Shown here: positions 4,378 to 8,187 of the stretch, one piece after another
How positions within the stretch are numbered: position 1 is the stretch's first letter
Layout of the letters: the number at the start of each line of letters is the position of its first letter
Origin: an uncultured Bacteroidales bacterium
GTDB taxonomy: Bacteria; Bacteroidota; Bacteroidia; Bacteroidales; Bacteroidaceae
Direction: 5' to 3'
Assembly (NCBI GenBank): GCA_945871755.1
Contig: CAMBWV010000026.1
Span: 1 to 8,187 of the forward strand
Length of the DNA stretch: 8,187 nt
Translations under genes and position numbers: made by a program
Notes under the pieces: model-generated
Told to the model about the DNA's origin: nothing
The model's database searches: none
Seen by the model: the letters and a program-made list of their open reading frames with translations, nothing else

Positions 4378-7194
4378 ATGGAAACTATCCAGATAAAAGG
4401 CGCCCGCGTCAACAATCTCAAGAATATCTCCCTCGAACTGCCGCGCGATAAGTTTATTGTCGTCACAGGTCTTTCGGGGTCGGGCAAATCCTCGTTGGCC
4501 TTCGACACCCTGTATGCCGAAGGCCAACGCCGCTATGTGGAAAGCCTTTCGGCCTACGCCCGCCAGTTTTTGGGACGCATGCACAAGCCTGAGTGCGACT
4601 TCATCAAGGGCTTGCCGCCCGCCATTGCTATTGAGCAAAAGGTGACGGCCCGCAATCCGCGCTCGACCGTGGGCACTTCCACCGAAATCTACGACTATCT
4701 GCGCCTGCTTTATGCCCGCGTGGGCCACACCTTCTCGCCCATCAGCGGTGCAGAGGTGCGGCGCGATACGCCCGAGACGGTGACCGACTGCCTCCTGCAA
4801 TACTCACCTGGCACACGATTTACCATCCTCGCCCCCATCGTGCCCCGTGCGGGGCGCACCCTCCGCGAGCAGTTGGACATCTGTATGAAGGAGGGCCTCT
4901 CGCGCGTAGATATTGACGGCGAGATGGTGCGCATCGAAGACGTGCCCTCCGATGTGAGTGGCGATATCTACCTGCTCATTGACCGCATGGCCGTGGACAG
5001 CAGTCGCGATGCCCGCACCCGCATGACGGATTCCATCGAGACGGCCTTCTACGAGGGCGGCGGCGAATGCTTGGTGCGCATCTATCCCTCGCGGGTGCTC
5101 CACCGCTTCAACGTGCGCTTCGAGGCCGACGGCATCACCTTTGCCGAGCCCGACGACCACATGTTCTCGTTCAACTCTCCCGTAGGTGCCTGTCCGCAGT
5201 GCGAGGGTTTCGGTCGCGTGATGGGCATCGACGAAGCTCTGGTCGTTCCCAACACGTCGCTCAGCGTCTATGACGGCGCCGTGGTGTGCTGGCGCGGCGA
5301 GAAGATGGGCCTCTGGCGCGAAGAGTTTTGCCGACGGGCACAGCGCAACGGCTTCCCCATCTTCGAACCCTACTACAATCTGACGCGCCAGCAGAAGGAC
5401 ATCCTCTGGCATGGCGACAAGACGGAACAGACCCTGCCGCCCGAGCAACAAGTGACCATCGACGCCTTCTTCCGTATGCTGGAGGAGGGACAATATAAGA
5501 TACAGTACCGCGTGATGCTGGCCCGCTATCGCGGCAAGACCATCTGCCCCACCTGCCATGGCCACCGCCTCAAACCCGAGGCGGAATACGTCAAGGTGGG
5601 CGGCCGCAGCATCACCGAACTGGTGACGATGCCCGTCACAGACCTACTCGCGTTTTTCCAGGACCTGACACTCTCGGACCACGATGCCGCAGTGGCCGAA
5701 CGATTGCTGACAGAGATTCGCACACGTCTGACCTTCCTCGTCGAAGTAGGCTTGGGCTATCTCACCCTCGACCGCCTCAGCAATTCGTTGTCGGGCGGCG
5801 AGAGCCAGCGCATCAACCTAGCCACCTCGCTGGGCAGTTCGCTGGTCGGCAGCCTGTATATCCTCGACGAACCCAGCATAGGCCTGCACTCGCGCGACAC
5901 GGAGCGACTCATCGGCGTGCTCTGCAAACTCCGCGACCTCGGCAATACGGTCATCGTGGTGGAGCACGACGAGGACATTATGCGGGCAGCCGACTACATC
6001 GTGGACATCGGGCCCGAGGCAGGTCGCCACGGTGGCGAAGTGGTCTGGCAAGGCGAGTCCGCGCATATCCAGCAGGCCATCGAGAGCGAGGCAGCCGCCC
6101 GCTCGCATACCCTCCAATACTTGGCGGGTACGGACCGCATTCCCGTGCCTGCGGGTCGCCGCGCCTGGAACCGCAGCATCATCATCCGCGGTGCCCGCGC
6201 CAACAACCTGAAAGGCATTGACGTGAGTTTCCCCCTCAATGTGCTGACCGTGGTGACAGGCGTGAGTGGTTCGGGCAAGAGTACCCTGGTGCGCGACATT
6301 CTTTACCGCGCCCTCAAACGCCATTTGGACGAGGTCTGCGACCGCCCCGGCGAATATGCAGCCCTCGAAGGCGATCTCAGCGCGGTGAAGAATGTGGAGT
6401 TTGTGGACCAGAATCCCATCGGCAAGTCCAGCCGCTCGAACCCTGCCACCTATGTGAAAGCCTACGACGAGATTCGCAAACTCATGGCCGACCAACCCCT
6501 GGCCAAGCAGATGGGATATACGCCCGCCTACTTCAGTTTCAATACGCCTGGCGGCCGCTGCGAGGAGTGTAAAGGCGAGGGAACGGTCAAGGTGGAAATG
6601 CAATTCATGGCCGACCTCGTGCTAGAGTGCGAGGCGTGTGGCGGCAAGCGCTTCAAGAGCGACATCCTCGAAGTGCGCTACGAGGGACAAAATATTTGCG
6701 ATATACTGGACATGACCGTCAACCGCGCCATCGAATTTTTCGGCGAGCATGGCCAGCAGCGCATCGTACGACGCCTGAAACCGCTCCAAGATGTCGGCCT
6801 CGGATATATCAAGTTGGGACAAGCCTCCAGCACCCTCTCGGGCGGCGAAAACCAGCGCGTGAAACTGGCCTACTATCTCTCGCTCGAGAACAGCGCACCC
6901 ACGCTCTTCATCCTTGACGAACCGACCACGGGTCTCCATTTCCACGACATCCGCCGCCTGCTGGCGAGCCTCAATGCCCTCATCGAGAAGGGCCACTCCA
7001 TTCTCGTGATAGAGCACAACATGGACGTGGTGAAATGTGCCGACCATGTCATCGACCTAGGTCCCGAAGGCGGACGCGAAGGTGGCCGACTGGTGGCCGC
7101 GGGTACGCCCGAGGAAATCGTGGCAGCCGCCCAGGGTTACACCGCCCGCTATCTGGCCGAGAAACTGGGTAGCAATGAAACCGGGAAGCCGTAA
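4378..7194 (+). CDS. uvrA: Excinuclease ABC subunit A
   Basis: UvrA is the damage-recognition ATPase of nucleotide excision repair; a UvrA dimer loads UvrB onto lesions. The protein is 938 residues, essentially the usual UvrA length, and complete. The first ATPase half has Walker [10 protein letters not shown] (31-39), signature LSGGE (471-475), Walker B LYILDEP (493-499) and switch His530. The second half has Walker A GVSGSGKS (628-635), LSGGE (820-824), LFILDEP (843-849) and His880. Cysteine pairs are CPQC (272-275), CPTC (390-393), CEEC (728-731) and CEAC (751-754), the last two forming the zinc finger used in DNA binding. The UvrB-binding insert (about 118-250) is present, so this is the classical UvrA and not the shorter UvrA2 class. 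It begins two bases after recX. The last eight residues (GSNETGKP) are encoded largely by the first unit of the downstream hairpin array, whose loop supplies the TAA stop. Confidence 0.98.
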   Translation: METIQIKGARVNNLKNISLELPRDKFIVVTGLSGSGKSSLAFDTLYAEGQRRYVESLSAYARQFLGRMHKPECDFIKGLPPAIAIEQKVTARNPRSTVGTSTEIYDYLRLLYARVGHTFSPISGAEVRRDTPETVTDCLLQYSPGTRFTILAPIVPRAGRTLREQLDICMKEGLSRVDIDGEMVRIEDVPSDVSGDIYLLIDRMAVDSSRDARTRMTDSIETAFYEGGGECLVRIYPSRVLHRFNVRFEADGITFAEPDDHMFSFNSPVGACPQCEGFGRVMGIDEALVVPNTSLSVYDGAVVCWRGEKMGLWREEFCRRAQRNGFPIFEPYYNLTRQQKDILWHGDKTEQTLPPEQQVTIDAFFRMLEEGQYKIQYRVMLARYRGKTICPTCHGHRLKPEAEYVKVGGRSITELVTMPVTDLLAFFQDLTLSDHDAAVAERLLTEIRTRLTFLVEVGLGYLTLDRLSNSLSGGESQRINLATSLGSSLVGSLYILDEPSIGLHSRDTERLIGVLCKLRDLGNTVIVVEHDEDIMRAADYIVDIGPEAGRHGGEVVWQGESAHIQQAIESEAAARSHTLQYLAGTDRIPVPAGRRAWNRSIIIRGARANNLKGIDVSFPLNVLTVVTGVSGSGKSTLVRDILYRALKRHLDEVCDRPGEYAALEGDLSAVKNVEFVDQNPIGKSSRSNPATYVKAYDEIRKLMADQPLAKQMGYTPAYFSFNTPGGRCEECKGEGTVKVEMQFMADLVLECEACGGKRFKSDILEVRYEGQNICDILDMTVNRAIEFFGEHGQQRIVRRLKPLQDVGLGYIKLGQASSTLSGGENQRVKLAYYLSLENSAPTLFILDEPTTGLHFHDIRRLLASLNALIEKGHSILVIEHNMDVVKCADHVIDLGPEGGREGGRLVAAGTPEEIVAAAQGYTARYLAEKLGSNETGKP

Positions 7195-7413
7195 GGCGAC
7201 CGCTGAAATGAGAGAGCCGAAGGCGACCGTTGAACCAAGGAGGAAGGAACAAAGAGCATCCTAGCCACCAAATACTATTGAGCCAGCAGCCAAAGGCTGC
7301 ATTGAAACAGGAAGCCCGAAGGGATTCCCTGAAACTAGGGAGTCGAAGGCGACCGACTGAAACCAGGACGCCGAAAGGCGTCCGTTGAAACTAAGGAGCC
7401 GAAGGCTCCGACA
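7176..7413. repeat. Array of 27-28 bp hairpin units between uvrA and dgt
   Basis: Units begin TGAAAC or close variants at 7176, 7204, 7231, 7279, 7303, 7330, 7358 and 7386, giving lengths 28, 27, 48, 24, 27, 28, 28 and 28; the third is degenerate. A typical unit is TGAAAC-n-AGG followed by a short hairpin. Clear stems are GCAGCC-AAA-GGCTGC (7286-7300), GGAA-CCC with GGG-TTCC around a GAA loop and a G/A mismatch (7310-7328), GGACGCC-GAAA-GGCGTCC (7366-7383) and GGAGCC-GAA-GGCTCC (7395-7409). Arms differ between units but stay complementary, while loop and linker are constant. No T-run follows any hairpin, so they do not look like intrinsic terminators. The array starts inside uvrA and ends 10 bases before the dgt ATG. 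Confidence 0.88.
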
Positions 7414-7423
7414 AACAAATCCT

Positions 7424-8187
7424 ATGGATTGGAATCTACTAATATCAGATAAACGCTTTGGCAAGGAAGAGAGCCACAAGGCTTCGGGCGAGCGTCGCAC
7501 TGAATTTCAGCGCGATTACGACCGCCTCATCTTCTCCGCGCCCTTCCGCCGCCTGCAAAACAAGACGCAGGTGTTTCCCCTGCCGGGCAGCATCTTCGTA
7601 CACAATCGCCTCACGCACAGCCTCGAAGTGGGATGTGTGGGGCGCTCGCTAGGCACCGATGTGGCCCGCGAACTCATGGCGCGCCATGGTGACGCACTCC
7701 CGTTGGCCTTTTCCGAACTTGGGTCCATCGTCTCGGCCGCCTGTCTGGCCCACGACATGGGCAATCCGCCCTTTGGTCATAGTGGCGAGAAGGCCATCCG
7801 CAGTTATTTCTCCGAGGGCAAGGGCAGCAGCCTGCCGCGAGGCGAAGCGGGCAACCCCTCCGTCATCGACGACCGTACATGGACCGACCTGACGCATTTC
7901 GATGGCAATGCCAATACGCTGCGTCTGCTGACCCACCAGTTTGAAGGCCGACGCAAGGGCGGCTTCGTGCTGACGTATAGCACGCTGGCCAGTGTTGTGA
8001 AATATCCCTACTCCTCCACGCTCGACAAGGGCAAGAGCAAGTTTGGTTTCTTTGAGAGCGAGCGCGAAAGTTACGAGCGGATAGCCACCGAACTGGGCAT
8101 CCCCTACACCGCTGGGCCCGAGGGAACGCAGGCTGTGCGCTATCCGCTGGTCTATCTCGTCGAGGCGGCCGACGACATCTGCTATGA
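7424..8187 (+). CDS. dgt: Deoxyguanosinetriphosphate triphosphohydrolase (dGTPase), 3' end outside window
   Basis: The enzyme splits dGTP to deoxyguanosine and triphosphate, adjusting dNTP pools in the cytoplasm. The window holds 254 codons from the ATG at 7424 with no stop; family members known to me are about 400-500 residues. It is an HD-superfamily hydrolase: the first metal ligand is in NRLTHSLEVG (His65), the HD pair is in CLAHDMGNPPFGHSGE (His110, Asp111), and the late Asp appears in VEAADDICY (Asp250 or 251). FSAPFRRLQNKTQV (37-50) and FDGNANTLRLLT (159-170) are family blocks. No promoter of TAnnTTTG type or ribosome-binding site is evident just upstream; AAGGAG at 7393-7398 is 25 bases away and lies in a hairpin. 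It may be co-transcribed with uvrA through the repeat array. Assignment as dGTPase rather than another HD phosphohydrolase is well supported by these blocks. Confidence 0.93.
   Translation, partial: MDWNLLISDKRFGKEESHKASGERRTEFQRDYDRLIFSAPFRRLQNKTQVFPLPGSIFVHNRLTHSLEVGCVGRSLGTDVARELMARHGDALPLAFSELGSIVSAACLAHDMGNPPFGHSGEKAIRSYFSEGKGSSLPRGEAGNPSVIDDRTWTDLTHFDGNANTLRLLTHQFEGRRKGGFVLTYSTLASVVKYPYSSTLDKGKSKFGFFESERESYERIATELGIPYTAGPEGTQAVRYPLVYLVEAADDICY

Noticed and set aside
4804..6603. Two long minus-strand frames (4804-5565 and 5818-6603)
   Set aside because: Both lie wholly opposite the clearly coding uvrA frame. Their His/Ala/Val-rich products match complement-strand shadows of its codon pattern.
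7393..7398. AAGGAG as a Shine-Dalgarno sequence for dgt
   Set aside because: It is 25 bases before the ATG, part of a repeat-unit hairpin arm, and this phylum rarely uses such sites.
7176..7413. Possible CRISPR array, because linkers such as GTTGAAAC and ATTGAAAC resemble CRISPR repeat ends
   Set aside because: The period is only 27-28 bases and the whole unit is repeat-like, with no unique 30-base spacers and no cas genes. The variable part is a self-complementary hairpin.

Overview
The window reads as chromosomal housekeeping DNA from a member of the Bacteroidota, most likely Bacteroidales. Three observations support this. Starts are not preceded by convincing Shine-Dalgarno sequences. Three gene-start regions carry the Bacteroidota-type -7 box TAnnTTTG, two of them with TTG exactly 20 bases upstream. 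The proteins also match that phylum's versions, notably a uridine kinase-like enzyme fused to a threonyl-tRNA synthetase-like N-terminus. Coding DNA is GC-rich by eye, which creates many long antisense open frames. Genus cannot be set from sequence reading alone.

Layout: On the minus strand, bases 1-2151 hold a two-gene pyrimidine-salvage cassette: upp (uracil phosphoribosyltransferase), then the nucleoside kinase, which runs off the left edge. A 351-base divergent intergenic region (2152-2502) holds the upp promoter leftward and the HU promoter rightward. The HU-family DNA-binding protein gene (2503-2775) ends in a strong intrinsic terminator. The next gap (2776-3098) is largely filled by a 9-bp minisatellite, followed by a well-formed promoter. 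That promoter starts a tight three-gene run: a family 2 glycosyltransferase, recX (4-base ATGA overlap) and uvrA (2-base gap). After uvrA comes dgt (dGTPase), cut by the right edge. The whole uvrA-dgt gap, and the last codons of uvrA, are an array of 27-28 base units, most of them containing a small hairpin.

Function: The window joins nucleotide metabolism (upp, kinase, dgt), genome maintenance (HU, RecX, UvrA) and one sugar-transfer enzyme whose presence in a repair operon is unexplained. I see no defence system, prophage, transposase, tRNA or rRNA. The least ordinary content is non-coding: two unrelated tandem arrays, with 9-bp and 28-bp periods, occupy two separate intergenic regions. In the 28-bp array the hairpin arms change together while the linker stays constant, which suggests a structured repeat family worth searching for elsewhere in the genome.
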